Positions 12,627 through 26,784 of a stretch of 64,000 nt of DNA are shown piece by piece. The notes beneath the pieces were generated by a model. That model was not told where the DNA came from and did no database searches. It saw nothing but the letters and a program-made list of their open reading frames with translations. The stretch is from contig CAJIYK010000001.1 in NCBI GenBank assembly GCA_905181685.1, positions 62,001 through 126,000 on the forward strand, written 5' to 3'. Source of the DNA: Methylophilales bacterium BACL14 MAG-120910-bin43 (GTDB taxonomy: Bacteria > Pseudomonadota > Gammaproteobacteria > Burkholderiales > Methylophilaceae). Position 1 is the first letter of the stretch. Each line of letters starts with the position of its first letter. Made by a program: the position numbers and the translations under genes.

Positions 12627-14908
12627 ATGATTTCAAAGATAAAAAATTTCTTAACGCTCTCTTTCCTTATTGGTATTGCGGGCTTAGCAACTATAATTTT
12701 TACAGTAACACTTATATACCCAACGCTGCCTGATGTTGAGAGTCTGTCGAAATATCGCCCCAAAGAACCATTACAAATTTTCACAAAAGATAATTATCTA
12801 ATTCAAGAATTTGGAGAGGAGCGAAGAGATTTTATTGCCATAGAAAATGTTCCCCAAAAAATGATAAATGCTATTTTGGCGATTGAGGATAGGCGATTTT
12901 TTGAGCACCCAGGTATTGATTTCATTGGCATCATTAGAGCGGCTGTAAAAAATTTTACAGGGCAGAGTAGAGAGGGAGCGAGCACTATCACAATGCAAGT
13001 TGCTCGAAATTTCTTTTTGTCCTCTGAAAAAACACTCAAAAGAAAAATTAATGAAATTCTTCTATCATTAAAAATTGAAAATAAATTATCTAAAGAGGAA
13101 ATTCTTGAGCTTTACATAAATCAGATTTACCTTGGGCAAAGATCGTTTGGCTTTTCCGCTGCTGCGAATACTTATTTTAATAAGTCACTTGAGAATTTAA
13201 ATCTAGCTGAAATTGCACTATTGGCTGGGTTGCCAAAGGCCCCAGTAGATATAATCCTTTATCTAATCCCGATTTAGCTATAGCAAGACAACATACCGTA
13301 TTAAATAATATGTATAAATATGGCTTTATTGATAGACCGTCATATATATTAGCGCTCGAAGAACATCTTGATCTTGTTGAAAAAAATATTCGTTACGAAA
13401 TTCAGGCAGACTATATTGCAGAAATGGTAAGAAAAGTTTTATACGATGAATACGGCAACAGTATCTATACCAGTGGTTTAAAAGTTATTACGACAATCAA
13501 AAAAAAGAACCAAAGAGTTGCAAATCAGGCAATCGAAAATGGCATTATTAATTACATGAATCGACAACCCTTAAGAATTCCTGAGGGATTTATTAATCTA
13601 GATGATAAAAGCTTCAATGACAAAAAAACAAAAAAACAATTCTTAAGAAAAGCTTTAAGGTCTTTTAAAACTTATAACAATTTTATTCCTGGCATTGTCT
13701 TATCTACTCAACCTTACAAAATAGAAGTTTTTTTGAAAAATAATCAATTCATCACTATCTATAAAAAAAATTTAGGCTTATTGAAAAAAGATTTAGCTAA
13801 AGAAAACTCACAAGAAAAATTAATTAAACCTGGCTCCGTAATGAGGTTTTTTAAAAAGAAAAAAGATTGGATTGTCACTCAACTCCCCGAAGTTGAGAGC
13901 GCATTAATTTCAATGGATCCAAATACTGGTGCAATTGTTGCGCTAGTAGGTGGCTTTAGCTTTAAGAAAAATAAATATAATCATGTCACTCAAGCACATC
14001 GTCAACCCGGATCAATTTTCAAACCATTTATTATTTCAAGTGCGCTTGAAAAAGGAATTACCCCTTCTACAATAATTAATGATGGCCTTTAGAAATATCT
14101 GGCGAAAGATCTTGGCACGAATGAAAATTGGGTCCCTCAAAATTATAACGAAAAATTTTCAGGGCCTATCAGACTTAGAGAAGGCTTAGCAAAATCAAAA
14201 AATCTGATTTCGATAAGGATCTTAAAACATATTAGCCCTGAATATTCTCTTGATTATATTGCGCGCTTTGGCTTTAATCCAAAAAAATATAAACCTTACC
14301 TATCTATGGCGCTTGGTGTGGGTGAAGCAACAGCTTGGGAGATGGTGAGAGCCTACAGTGTTTTTGCTAATGGTGGCTACCTTAAAACACCTTATTATAT
14401 TGATAGAATTATTGATTCTAAGGGGAGAAATATTAAACTTCAGGCTGGGTTAATAAATGAAGAAACGCCAAGAATTATTGATCCTAGGAATGCATTTATC
14501 ATGTATGACTTATTAAAAGAAGTCATCAAAAATGGTACGCAAGAAAAGCTAAAACTTTAAAACGCCCTGATATTGCTGGTAAAACAGGTACCACAAACGA
14601 TTTAATGGATGCTTGGTTTGCTGGGTTTAATTCTGACATAGTGACTGTGACTTGGATGGGCTACGATCAACCAAAATCATTAGGCAATAAAGAGACAGGT
14701 TCAAGAGCTGCCTTACCAATTTGGATTGATTATATGAGACCCTACTAAAGGATTATCCAATTAAAAATTTAGTAAAACCTGAAGGCATTATTCCATATAA
14801 GATCAATAAAAAAACAGGAATGACGAATAACGCTGATGAGAAGGTTTCTATGAATATTTTTATGAAGAATATCCACCCTTTGATAATTCATACTTTGTGA
14901 TTAACTAA
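12627..14908 (+). CDS. mrcA: Penicillin-binding protein 1A (class A PBP), multiple frameshifts
   Basis: EDRRFFEHPGIDFIGIIRAAVKN, GASTITMQVARNFFLSSEKTLKRKINEI, HRQPGSIFKPFIISSALE, KTGTTNDLMDAWFAGF. Confidence 0.94.
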
Positions 14909-15499
14909 TTTCATTTAAAATTATGTCATCTAAAAATATAAAAATATCAGTTGCTAATCTTGCTGCTCAATTAATTATGGAAGAGGGATTAAAGATTATT
15001 TATTTGCCAAGAAAAAAGCGGCGAAGTCATTAGGCCTTAATGAAAATGCAAGCCTCCCAACAAATTCACAAATTGATAAAGCTATTGATGATTTCAATAA
15101 AATTTTTAACCCAAATATAGATATTGAATTTTTACAGCAATTTAAAACCAAGCGCTCGAAGTAATGAATATCTTTATAAATTTTAAGCCGCATCTGATGA
15201 ATCAATTATCGCAAGGCATAATTCCAAAGTTTCCAGAAATTAAGATAAATTTATTTGCTGATAATCTAAAAGACGTAGAGTACGTTCTTCTAAATAGTGA
15301 ATTGTCTTATGATTTTAAAGAGTAAAAATGAATACCAAAGAGGGTAAGCATTCAATTAAGTCTATTCCTACGATTTATTTAGAGAATTTATCTATACCAG
15401 CTGAAATAAAAGTGTATTTTGAAAATGACTTTTTTGATTTTAAAAAAAATTTTCTACAGAACAGAGGGATGAATATTAATAAAGTTTTATCTTTAGATA

Positions 15500-16489
<990 letters not shown>

Positions 16490-16499
16490 TTTTTAAAAC

Positions 16500-17285
16500 T
16501 CAATTATAAAAAAGTTCTTTAAGTGCTTCACCAGGTTCATCTTGTCTCATAAATGCTTCTCCAACTAAAAAAGTATTAATATGATTCTCATTCATCAACT
16601 TTATATCCTCATGATTAAAAATTCCTGACTCAGTAATAGGTATTCTATCCTTGATAGATTTGACTAAATCTATTGATGTTTTTAATGACACCTCAAATGT
16701 TTTTAGATCTCTATTATTTATCCCAATTAATGGTGTATTTAATTCTAACGCAGCATCTAACTCTATTGGTTATGAGATTCCACTAATACAGCCATACCTA
16801 AATCATTTGCAATGCTCTCTAATTCCTTCATTTCTTCTAAATCTAATGCAGCAACAATCAACAAAATACAATCAGCCCCTAACGCTCTTGATTCGTAAAT
16901 TTGATAAGGATCAATAATAAAATCTTTTCGCAATACAGGAAGTTTTGTGCTTGACTTTACTTGCTTAATAAAATCAGGATGCCTTGAAAGTAATCTCGAT
17001 CAGTTAGCACAGATAAGCAGGCAGCACCTCCCTTCTCATATGACTGGCAATTAATACAGGATCAAAATTCTCTCTAATAATGCCCTTAGATGGACTGGCT
17101 TTTTTAATCTCAGCAATCACACCTGCTTCGGCGTTTAAATGTTTTTCTCTTAATGCTTGAATAAAATCTCTTGGCTTATCAAGCTCTAAGATTTGTTTCT
17201 TAAGCTGATCAATTGAAATACTTTTTTTTGCTTCAGCAATTTCTGAAGACTTTGTCGCCAAAATTTTATTTAAAATATTACTCAT
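16500..17285 (-). CDS. trpC: Indole-3-glycerol phosphate synthase, frameshifted
   Basis: [21 protein letters not shown]..., [50 protein letters not shown]. Confidence 0.95.
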
Positions 17286-18299
17286 TTGATTTTTTAATTA
17301 ATTGTTTAAGTTTTTTAATGGCAAGGCCTTCATCAATCATTTGAGCTGAAACCTCAAAAGCTGACACAAAATCTTGACAGATACCTGAAACATAGAGTGC
17401 TGCCCCTGCGTTCAAAATTGTGATATCACGAGCCGTATTTTTATCTCCGTTCAGAACACCAAGCATCATTTTTTTTGAGCTTTCAATATCAGTCAACCTC
17501 AATATCTTCAATTCTTCCCAATTCAAATCCATAGTCTTGTGGGTTAAATTCATACTCTAAAATTTTTCCATTTTTAAGTTCGGCAATATATGTTTTACCC
17601 GTAATTGATATCTCATCCATACCATCATCACCATGAACGGAAAGTACATGATGACTACCCAGTTTTTTCAAAACTTCGGCAAAAACAATAGTCAATTCTT
17701 TACCATAAACACCAACCACTTGGTTTTTTGCTGAGGCTGGGTTGGTTAAAGGTCCAAGTAAATTAAAAATGGTTCTAAGTTTTAATTCCTTTCTGACAGG
17801 AGCAACATGTTTCATTGCAGGGTGATAATTAGGTGCAAACATAAAACCAATACCAATATCATCAACAAGATTTCCAAGTTGAGAAAAGTTTAAATTTACA
17901 TTTACACCCAATGATTCTAATACATCAGCACTACCAGATTTTGATGAAACTGAACGGCCTCCATGCTTTGCAACAACAGCTCCTGCTGATGCAGCTACAA
18001 TGGCTGCAAGTGTTGATACATTAAAAGTTTGCAGACTATCGCCACCCGTCCCACAGGTATCAATCAAATTTTGCTTACTTGTTATTTTTACTTTATTTGA
18101 AACCTCTCTCATCACTTCGGCCGCAGCAGCTATCTCATCAATTGTTGGCCCTTTAATTTGAAGAGCAACCATAAAACCAGAAATTTGGATTGGGTTTATC
18201 TCTCCAGACATTATCTGGTTCATAGCAGATTGCATATCCTCAAAGATAAATCTTGTTGATTTATAAGAGAGCTAATAATCTTGTAAAGTGATTACTCAT
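17278..18299 (-). CDS. trpD: Anthranilate phosphoribosyltransferase, frameshifted near 17510 and 18260
   Basis: [50 protein letters not shown]-terminus from ATG at 18299 overlaps trpG. Confidence 0.95.
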
Positions 18300-18861
18300 T
18301 TTGATCTAAAAAATTTTTTAATAAGTCATGTCCGTGCTCACTCAAAATAGATTCTGGGTGAAACTGGACACCTTCAATTGCTAATTCTTTATGTTTGATT
18401 CCCATAATTTCATTATCATCAGTCCAAGCTGTTATATCAAAACAGTTTGGTAAGGATTCCCTATCAATAACTAAGGAATGATATCTTGTTGCAATGAAAG
18501 GAATTTTAATGCCTTTAAATACCCCCTTATTGTTATGAGATATTTTTGAGGTTTTTCCATGCATAATAGTTTGTGCATGAATAATTTTTCCGCCAAACGC
18601 TTGCCCTATTGATTGATGTCCGAGACAAACCCCTAAAATAGGAATTTTACCCTTAAAAGCCTCAATTAGTTCGAGTGAGATACCCGCTTCATTTGGTGTG
18701 CATGGGCCAGGAGAAATTACAATATACTGTGGATTTAGCTTATTAATTTCCTCAATAGAAATTTTATCATTTCGAACAACCTTTACCTCTTGTCCAATTT
18801 CTGCAAGATATTGCACTAGGTTATAAGTAAATGAGTCATAGTTATCTATCATTAACAACAT
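18292..18861 (-). CDS. trpG: Anthranilate synthase component II (glutamine amidotransferase)
   Basis: [52 protein letters not shown]. Confidence 0.97.
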   Translation of the reverse strand: MLLMIDNYDSFTYNLVQYLAEIGQEVKVVRNDKISIEEINKLNPQYIVISPGPCTPNEAGISLELIEAFKGKIPILGVCLGHQSIGQAFGGKIIHAQTIMHGKTSKISHNNKGVFKGIKIPFIATRYHSLVIDRESLPNCFDITAWTDDNEIMGIKHKELAIEGVQFHPESILSEHGHDLLKNFLDQNE

Positions 18862-18865
18862 AAAA

Positions 18866-20356
18866 CTACTCCGTAATCCTTGCTTGAACTAACTCGGCTG
18901 CCTTTAAAATCGCTTTTGCTTTATTTTGTGTTTCTACCCACTCGTTCATGGGGATTGAGTCTGAGACTATTCCTGCACCCGCCTGAACAAAAAGTGTTTG
19001 ATTTTTTATTACCGCAGTTCTTATAGCAATAGCAACATTCATATCACCGTCGAATCCAATGTATCCAACTGCGCCGGAATAAACACCCCGCTTCGTTGAT
19101 TCTAACTCATTAATGATTTCCATCGCCCTTACTTTTGGTGCACCACTTACCGTCCCGGCAGGAAAGGTAGCTTTTAAAACATCCATTGCAGAAAGTTTAT
19201 CTTTAAGTTTGCCTTCGACATTTGAAACAATATGCATGACATGAGAATATCTTTCAATAATCATATGATCAGTTACCTTGACTGAAGACGTCTCAGAAAC
19301 TCGTCCAATATCATTTCTCCCTAAATCCATCAGTTGTACATGCTCAGCAATTTCTTTAGGGTCTTTGAGTAAGTCTTTTTCTAAGGCAAGATCTTCATTT
19401 TCATCCTTACCTCTCGGTCTAGTTCCTGCAATAGGTCTTACAGTCACTTTATCTTTCTCCAACGTAACCAAAATTTCAGGAGATGCACCTACCACGAAGT
19501 GGTCATCCATATTATAAAAATACATATAAGGAGAGGGATTAAGATTTCTTAATGTTCTATATAAAGATAGTGGATTAGATTTAAATGTTTGGCTAAGCCT
19601 TTGAGATAAAACAACCTGCATAATATCGCCATTGACTATGTATTCTTTGACTTTCTCAACTGCTTCTAAAAAATTTTCTTCGCCGAATTCTGATCGAACC
19701 TCAGTCAACTTATCATCAAATTTATTTTTCTCAATTAAATAAGGTGAGGGTCCTTGTTTTAATTTTTCCTCTAAAGCATTAAGGCGAAGGATGCCTTTTT
19801 CGTAAGCATTTTGAGTTTTCACATCTACATAGATTACAAAATATAATTTACCACTGACATTATCAAAAACCACAACCTCATCTGATAGCATCAAAAGTAT
19901 GTCAGGTAGATCAAGCTTATCTTCTAAAAATTCTTTACTTAATCTGGGTTCGATGTATTGAATCGTTTCATAACCAAAATAACCAGCAAGACCTCCAGAA
20001 AATCTTGGTAAATCTAAATTTTGTGGAGTTTTAAACTGATCCATAAACTTATCAATAAAATCTAAAGGATTTTTATCAGAGATTTCATCTATGACCTTAT
20101 CTTCATTAAAAACTAAAATTTTATCTTTTTTAATCTGTATTCTAACTTTTGCTGGCAAGCCAATAATGGAATAGCGCCCATGTTTATTGCCTCCATCTGC
20201 CGATTCAAGCAAATAACTATAACGATCATTTGCTAACTTTGAATAAACAGATAATGGCGTATCTAAATCAGCAAAGCATTCGAGCACCAAAGGAATTCTA
20301 TTAAATCCATTTTTTTGAAAATTATCGAATTCTTGTCTTGAAATAGTTGACAGCAT
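18866..20356 (-). CDS. trpE: Anthranilate synthase component I
   Basis: 496 aa; [58 protein letters not shown]. Confidence 0.97.
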   Translation of the reverse strand: MLSTISRQEFDNFQKNGFNRIPLVLECFADLDTPLSVYSKLANDRYSYLLESADGGNKHGRYSIIGLPAKVRIQIKKDKILVFNEDKVIDEISDKNPLDFIDKFMDQFKTPQNLDLPRFSGGLAGYFGYETIQYIEPRLSKEFLEDKLDLPDILLMLSDEVVVFDNVSGKLYFVIYVDVKTQNAYEKGILRLNALEEKLKQGPSPYLIEKNKFDDKLTEVRSEFGEENFLEAVEKVKEYIVNGDIMQVVLSQRLSQTFKSNPLSLYRTLRNLNPSPYMYFYNMDDHFVVGASPEILVTLEKDKVTVRPIAGTRPRGKDENEDLALEKDLLKDPKEIAEHVQLMDLGRNDIGRVSETSSVKVTDHMIIERYSHVMHIVSNVEGKLKDKLSAMDVLKATFPAGTVSGAPKVRAMEIINELESTKRGVYSGAVGYIGFDGDMNVAIAIRTAVIKNQTLFVQAGAGIVSDSIPMNEWVETQNKAKAILKAAELVQARITE

Positions 20357-20357
20357 A

Positions 20358-21026
20358 TTAGTTAATAATTTGAGTTAGTTCGCTGAAATTTGACATTGCA
20401 TAATCTACTTTATCAGAAATAATTGACTCACCAAATTGGTAGCCGTATGGCACTGTAAAGATATATGTGCCTGCCTCAAATCCTGCCTCAATGTCTACAA
20501 CAGAATCACCCACCATAATCGCATCTTTAGGTTCTATATTTAATTGATTGAGTGCATGTAAGATTGGAAGCGGATCTGGTTTCTTTTTCTCGGTTGTATC
20601 ACCTGAGACGATTATATCCATAAAGTCAGATAACCTTGAATGATTCATTAAGGCTTCTGTATAAATAGCGGGCTTATTAGTAACACACCCCAAAAGAAAA
20701 TCTTTAGCCTTTAAGTCAATAATGGACTTTTCAACCCCCTCATACATGAGACTATTTGCAGAAATTAATGAATAATGGTGTGCAAATAATTTTTCGGCCT
20801 TAGCAAAAAAAAGGGTTGGATCTTTTTTTGAGGAAGCTTCTATAGATTGCTTGATAAGATTTTCAGCCCCCCTTCCAATGAAACGTTTAATTTCATTTGT
20901 TTTTAATTCAGCCATTTCCAAATCTTTAAGCATTAAGTTTACTGCCTCAGCTAATTCAGGCGCTGTTTCAAATAATGTGCCATCCAAATCAAAAAGGATT
21001 GCTTTTATATTATTAAATTTTCCCAA
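20358..21026 (-). CDS. gph: Phosphoglycolate phosphatase (HAD family)
   Basis: AILFDLDGTLFETAPELAEAVN; VTNKPA; MVGDSVVDIEAGFEAG; operon with rpe and trpE. Confidence 0.92.
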   Translation of the reverse strand: MGKFNNIKAILFDLDGTLFETAPELAEAVNLMLKDLEMAELKTNEIKRFIGRGAENLIKQSIEASSKKDPTLFFAKAEKLFAHHYSLISANSLMYEGVEKSIIDLKAKDFLLGCVTNKPAIYTEALMNHSRLSDFMDIIVSGDTTEKKKPDPLPILHALNQLNIEPKDAIMVGDSVVDIEAGFEAGTYIFTVPYGYQFGESIISDKVDYAMSNFSELTQIIN

Positions 21027-21028
21027 TT

Positions 21029-21727
21029 CTAAGCTTTTGCTAATGACGCTCTCAATGCACTTATAATTGAGTCATATTTATTAGGGTCTTTATCATTTGA
21101 TGCCCCAAATACTGCGGATCCTGCAACAAATGTATCAGCACCAGCTTGAGCGATCTCAGTAATATTATCAGCATTAACACCACCATCTACTTCTAGCCAA
21201 ATCTCTTTTCCTGTCTTTTCAGTATAGGCATCTATTTTTTTTCTTGCTAACCTTAATTTATTCAAAGTCTCTGGTATAAATTTTTGGCCGCCAAACCCAG
21301 GGTTAACTGACATTAGAAGAACCATATCAATCTTGTCCATCACATGATCAAGATAATCTAGTGACGTTGCAGGATTAAAAACTAAACCCGATTTGCATCC
21401 AAGATCTCGAACCATGGACAGACTTCTGTCAATATGATTTGAAGCTTCAGGATGAAAAGTAATTATATCTGCGCCAGCTTTAGCAAAATCAGGAATTATT
21501 CTATCAACGGGCTCTATCATCAGATGGACATCAATGATTGCATCTGTAACAGGTCTGATAGCATCACATACTAACGGTCCAATAGTTAAGTTTGGTACAT
21601 AATGATTATCCATCACATCAAAGTGAACAATGTCTGCACCAGAAGTAATAACGTCTGTGATTTCTTCACCTAATTTTGCAAAATTAGCTGACAAAATGCT
21701 AGGGGCAATTCTAAATGTTTTTTCCAT
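21029..21727 (-). CDS. rpe: Ribulose-phosphate 3-epimerase
   Basis: [60 protein letters not shown]. Confidence 0.97.
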   Translation of the reverse strand: MEKTFRIAPSILSANFAKLGEEITDVITSGADIVHFDVMDNHYVPNLTIGPLVCDAIRPVTDAIIDVHLMIEPVDRIIPDFAKAGADIITFHPEASNHIDRSLSMVRDLGCKSGLVFNPATSLDYLDHVMDKIDMVLLMSVNPGFGGQKFIPETLNKLRLARKKIDAYTEKTGKEIWLEVDGGVNADNITEIAQAGADTFVAGSAVFGASNDKDPNKYDSIISALRASLAKA

Positions 21728-21829
21728 ATATACTAAGTTCCCAAATTAATTTAATTGAATTATTGTAAAATGCGTATTTTACTCTCTTTTTAATAAAATA
21801 AATTATAAAGCAAGCGGACTATATAAATA

Positions 21830-23077
21830 ATGGATTTAAATCTTGTAGGCCTAAATCATAAGACAGCACCTATTGAAATTAGGGAGAAATTCGTATTTTC
21901 CCACGATATGCTAAGCCATGTCCTCAAAGATTTAAAATTAAAAACAGGCGCTGAGGCTTTGATACTTTCAACCTGCAATAGAACAGAAATATATTTTAAA
22001 GTGAAAGATCCAAACGAGATTTACCAATGGCTTGCCACTTTCAATAAAATAAAATTTACTGAGCTTAAAAAATATCTTTATACATTTTCAAATCAAGATT
22101 GTTATGTTCATGCCTGTAAAGTTGCCTCAGGATTAGATAGTATGCTGATAGGGGAAACCCAAATTTTTGGACAAATGAAACAAGCTTCACAGATAGCTCA
22201 ACTATCTGGCGTTCAAGGCAAATATATCAATACATTTTTTCAAGATGTTTTTAAAACCGCAAAGGAAGTTAGAACAAAAACTCAGATAGGTTCAAGTGCC
22301 ACAACGATTGCATCTTGTGCGCTTGCAATAGCAAAAAAAATCTTTGGAGAAATAAACCAAACTCAAGTCATGTTTGTTGGTGCTGGTGATATAAGTGAAA
22401 TGTGTGCAAAATATTTTCAAAAATATCAACCAAAAAAAATATCAATTGCTAACCGCTCCTTTGAAAAAGGTGAGGCTTTAGCAAAAAAAGTAAATGGTGA
22501 GGCATGTCTTATTGGTGAAATATATGATCAGCTGCATAATTATGATGTTTTAATAAGCTCAACAGCCAGCCAATTACCCATTATAGGGCTAGGTGTAATA
22601 GAACAAGCTTTGAAGAAAAGAAAGCATCGACCTATCATGCTTGTAGATTTAGCAATTCCAAGAGATATTGAATCGGAAGTAAGTAAATTAGACGATGTTT
22701 TTTTATACACGCTCGACGATCTCGTTAATATAGCTCAACAAGGATTAACAAATAGACAGGGTGCGACAAAAAAAGCTACCCAAATAATCGAACACCAAGC
22801 GAAAGATTTTTATAATAAAACTCGGCAGATAAAAAATACGCCGACGATTAGACTTTTAAGAAATCAATTTGAAAAGATTGCATTGGCTGAGGCAGAAAAA
22901 GCAAAAAAAAGCATAAAAATTGGCTCATCCTCTGATGAAGTGATTAACAAATTAATAAGCAATTTAACAAAAAAATTTCTGCATGGGCCCACAAAAGCAA
23001 TTCGTGAAAATGAACAAGATTTTGAAACAAATTCACTGATAAAAAAAATTTATAACATTAAAGAAGAAAAAAAATGA
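21830..23077 (+). CDS. hemA: Glutamyl-tRNA reductase
   Basis: [47 protein letters not shown]. Confidence 0.97.
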   Translation: MDLNLVGLNHKTAPIEIREKFVFSHDMLSHVLKDLKLKTGAEALILSTCNRTEIYFKVKDPNEIYQWLATFNKIKFTELKKYLYTFSNQDCYVHACKVASGLDSMLIGETQIFGQMKQASQIAQLSGVQGKYINTFFQDVFKTAKEVRTKTQIGSSATTIASCALAIAKKIFGEINQTQVMFVGAGDISEMCAKYFQKYQPKKISIANRSFEKGEALAKKVNGEACLIGEIYDQLHNYDVLISSTASQLPIIGLGVIEQALKKRKHRPIMLVDLAIPRDIESEVSKLDDVFLYTLDDLVNIAQQGLTNRQGATKKATQIIEHQAKDFYNKTRQIKNTPTIRLLRNQFEKIALAEAEKAKKSIKIGSSSDEVINKLISNLTKKFLHGPTKAIRENEQDFETNSLIKKIYNIKEEKK

Positions 23078-24153
23078 AGGCATCAATGAAAAGTAAGCTT
23101 GAAGCTTTGGTAAAAAGAATTGATGTGCTTAATACTGAATTGAGTCATGAAGATGTGACAAAGGATATGGAAAGATATAAGAAAATTTCCAAAGAACACT
23201 CTGATATAACGCCAATCGTTGAAATATATAAAAAATTTCAAAAAATTACCCTCGATATAACTGATGCAAAAGAACTTTTAAGCGATCCTGAAATGAAAGT
23301 ATTTGCTCAAGAGGAAATCGAGAAAGGTGAAGCAGGTATTGAGGAGGTTGAAACAGAGCTTCTTAAACTTTTAATCCCAAAAGATGATGATGATGAGAAA
23401 AATATATTTATTGAAATAAGAGCGGGTGCTGGTGGGGATGAGTCAGCATTATTTGTTGGTGATATTTATAGGATGTATACCCGATATGCTGAAAGAATGG
23501 GCTGGAAAATAGAAATTATCTCCAGTAACTCATCTGAAGCTGGAGGTTTTAAAGAAGTGATTATGAAGGTGATGGGCTCTGGTGTTTATGCAAAACTAAA
23601 GTTTGAATCAGGTGGTCATCGCGTTCAAAGAGTCCCCGATACAGAAACTCAAGGTAGGATTCATACTTCAGCTTGTACAGTAGCAGTTTTAGCAGAGGCA
23701 GATGAAATTAGTGATGTTGATATTAATCCCGCTGATATCCGTATTGATACATATCGTGCATCTGGTGCTGGAGGGCAACATATTAATAAAACTGATTCAG
23801 CGGTGAGAATTACACACCTACCAACTGGAATTGTTGTTGAATGTCAGGATGACAGATCTCAGCATCGAAATAAAGCACAAGCCATGAGTGTTCTTGCAGC
23901 AAGAATAAAAGATAACCAAATTAAAGAGCAGCAAAATCAAATTGCCTCAGAGAGAAAATCATTGATTGGTAGTGGGGATAGAAGTGAGCGAATTAGAACT
24001 TATAACTTTCCGCAAGGAAGAATCACTGATCATAGAATCAATCTCACATTATATAAAGTTGATTACATTATGGATGGTGATTTGACTGAATTAATTGAAG
24101 CATTAACAGCTGAACATCAAGCTGACCTTCTTGCTCAAATAGAAAAAGAATAA
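23074..24153 (+). CDS. prfA: Peptide chain release factor 1
   Basis: [60 protein letters not shown]. Confidence 0.98.
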   Translation: MKASMKSKLEALVKRIDVLNTELSHEDVTKDMERYKKISKEHSDITPIVEIYKKFQKITLDITDAKELLSDPEMKVFAQEEIEKGEAGIEEVETELLKLLIPKDDDDEKNIFIEIRAGAGGDESALFVGDIYRMYTRYAERMGWKIEIISSNSSEAGGFKEVIMKVMGSGVYAKLKFESGGHRVQRVPDTETQGRIHTSACTVAVLAEADEISDVDINPADIRIDTYRASGAGGQHINKTDSAVRITHLPTGIVVECQDDRSQHRNKAQAMSVLAARIKDNQIKEQQNQIASERKSLIGSGDRSERIRTYNFPQGRITDHRINLTLYKVDYIMDGDLTELIEALTAEHQADLLAQIEKE

Positions 24154-24158
24154 GAAAA

Positions 24159-25019
24159 TTGTCTTCAGTAAGTTTTCATAAGAAAAGAATTGAAGAGTGC
24201 TTAAGAAAGAATATACAAATTAATGAACGTGAAGCTCAAATTGAAGCTGAATATATTTTAAGGTTTGCCCTCAAAAAACCCTCTTCTTTTTTTATATCCA
24301 ACCAAAAAACAAATATAGATAAAATCCAAGAAGAATTTATTTCATCTATTCTAAAAAAACGCATTAAACGAGAACCGCTTGCTTATATTTTCAATGAATG
24401 GGATTTTTACGGAGAAACTTTTTATTTAGATAAAAATTCTTTAATTCCAAGGCAAGATACTGAATTAATAATTGACCTTGTAATAAAACAATTCGATAAA
24501 GAATCGAAACTTAATATATTGGATTTAGGAACAGGTTCCGGTGTCATTGGTATTACATTATCAAAGTTCTACCCAAATTCAATAATTACAATTTCGGACA
24601 TTTCATCAAAAGCATTGAATGTTGCAAATAAAAATATTAAAAAACACAACGTAACAAATATCCGTTCTTTGGAAAGTGATTGGTTTGATAATTTTAAAGA
24701 AAAAGAATTGTTTGACCTAATATTGACAAATCCTCCATATATCTCAAAAAATGATGTTCATTTAAATAATCTCGAATTAGGTTATGAGCCTTCAAATGCT
24801 TTAGTTGCTGCTAATGATGGATTTGCAGATATTTTCAAAATTATTGATACCGCACCAAAATTTCTCAATTCAGAAGGATTGTTAATGATTGAGCATGGCC
24901 ATACACAAGGACATAAAGTCAAAAATTACTTTCAACAAAAGTCTTTTGACAACATAAAACAACATCGAGATATCAATCAAAAAATTAGAGTAACATCAGC
25001 ATCAAAAATAAAAGTTTAA
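24159..25019 (+). CDS. prmC: Release factor glutamine methyltransferase (TTG start)
   Basis: IPRQDTELIIDLV, LDLGTGSGVIGITL, DLILTNPPYI; follows prfA. Confidence 0.96.
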   Translation: MSSVSFHKKRIEECLRKNIQINEREAQIEAEYILRFALKKPSSFFISNQKTNIDKIQEEFISSILKKRIKREPLAYIFNEWDFYGETFYLDKNSLIPRQDTELIIDLVIKQFDKESKLNILDLGTGSGVIGITLSKFYPNSIITISDISSKALNVANKNIKKHNVTNIRSLESDWFDNFKEKELFDLILTNPPYISKNDVHLNNLELGYEPSNALVAANDGFADIFKIIDTAPKFLNSEGLLMIEHGHTQGHKVKNYFQQKSFDNIKQHRDINQKIRVTSASKIKV

Positions 25020-25046
25020 AGCTTAATCAAATAGTATAATTCTTTA

Positions 25047-26179
25047 ATGAAAGAAATTAACTCAATCGGCATTGTAAAATCCAAAATTTTTAAATGCACA
25101 GATCCAATTAAATTATCTTGTGGAATGACACTCGATAACTTTGAGTTGATTTATGAGACATATGGCAAATTAAATAAAAATAAAGATAATGCCGTTTTGG
25201 TCTGCCATGCTTTGACGGGAAATCAACATGTCGCCGGAAGGCATAAAAAAACAGATAAGCATCCTGGTTGGTGGGATAGCTTAGTTGGACCTGGTAAACC
25301 ATTAAATACAAATAAATTCTTTGTCATTGGCATAAATAATTTAGGAGGTAATGAAGGTAGTACTGGGCCAAAATCTATCAACCCAAAAACAAAAAAAGTA
25401 TGGGGATCTAGCTTTCCGATCATAACTGTTGAAGATTGGGTAAAGACACAAAAAACTTTAATTAACTATTTGGGTATTCAAAAATTATCGTCAGTTATGG
25501 TGGCAGCCTCGGAGGAATGCAAGCTTTAGAGTGGAATCTTCAATTTCCAAATGAAGTAAAGAATACAATTATTATTGCTGCAGCACCTAATTTAACTGCT
25601 CAAAATATTGCATTTAATGAAGTTGCGAGGCAATCAATTATTACGGATCCAGATTTTCAAAAAGGTGATTTTTATACAAAAAAAAATAAACCAAAACGAG
25701 GCTTAAGAGTTGCACGTATGTTAGGTCATATCACCTACTTATCAAATGATGCAATGAAAAGTAAATTTGGTAGAAAGAAACAAAACAAAGATTATCAATA
25801 CAATTTTAATACTGAATTTGAAATCGAATCGTATTTAAATTACCAAGGAGATAAGTTTGCCAAGGAATTTGATGCAAATACCTATATTCGTATGACAAAG
25901 GCATTGGACTATTATGACCCCACGAAACAAAATAAAAAAAGGCTAAGTGAGGTATTTAAAAAAATTAAATCTAAATTTTTAGTGATCTCCTTTACAAGCG
26001 ATTGGCGTTTTTCTCCAAGTCGCTCTAAGGAGATAGTGAAGAGCTTATTGGATAATAATATTAATGTAAGTTATGCAGAAATTTCTGCAGAGAGTGGTCA
26101 TGATGCTTTTCTGATGTCTGATGACCATTATCATGAAATATTGAATTCATTTTTTAAGAATATATTTAAATCTAAATGA
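25047..26179 (+). CDS. metX: Homoserine O-acetyltransferase (MetX family), one frameshift near 25505
   Basis: LVCHALTGNQHVAGRHKKTDKHPGWWDSLVGPGKPLNTNKFFVIGINNLGG...; second ORF from MQALEWNLQFPNEV; ESGHDAFL. Confidence 0.95.
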
Positions 26180-26776
26180 AAAAATTTGACCAAAATTCAA
26201 GATATGATTTTCCGATTATCGAAAATTGGACACATCCAAAATTCTAAAGTATTAGACCTTGGTTGCGGTGATGGGTCTTTATTAAATTATTTAAAAGAAA
26301 AAAAAGATATCAAAGGTTTTGGTATTGAAAAAAATAAAGATAATTGGTTGTTGTCATTAAAAAATAATATTGATGTTATTCAAATGGATTTAGAAGCAGG
26401 TTTAGCTGGTTTTGAAACTAACTCATTTGATTTAGTGATTTTATCAAGAACCATTCAGTCAATGAATCATATTGAAGAAATTATCCATGAAATGATGAGG
26501 GTAGGTAAGGAGGTTATCATTACATTTCCTAATTTTGGTTATTGGAAAAACCGATTTCAAATAATGCAAGGAAATATGCCGGTATCAGATGAGCTTCCAT
26601 ACAAGTGGTTTGAAACGCCAAATATTCATTTATGTACCATTCAAGATTTTGATAATTTATGTAGAGAAAATAAAATAAAAGTAGAACAACGATTGATATT
26701 AACCGATAAAAAATCAGTAAATTTTTATCCTAATTTTTTTGGAGCTTTGGCGTTATATAAATTAGTCTCAAAATAG
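26176..26776 (+). CDS. metW: MetW methyltransferase-like protein, frameshift near 26240
   Basis: Upstream frame MKKFDQNSRYDFPIIENWTHP joins SKVLDLGCGDGSLLNYLKEKK; VIITFPNFGYWKNRFQIMQGNMPVSDELPYKWFETPNIHLC. Confidence 0.93.
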
Positions 26777-26784
26777 AACAACCC

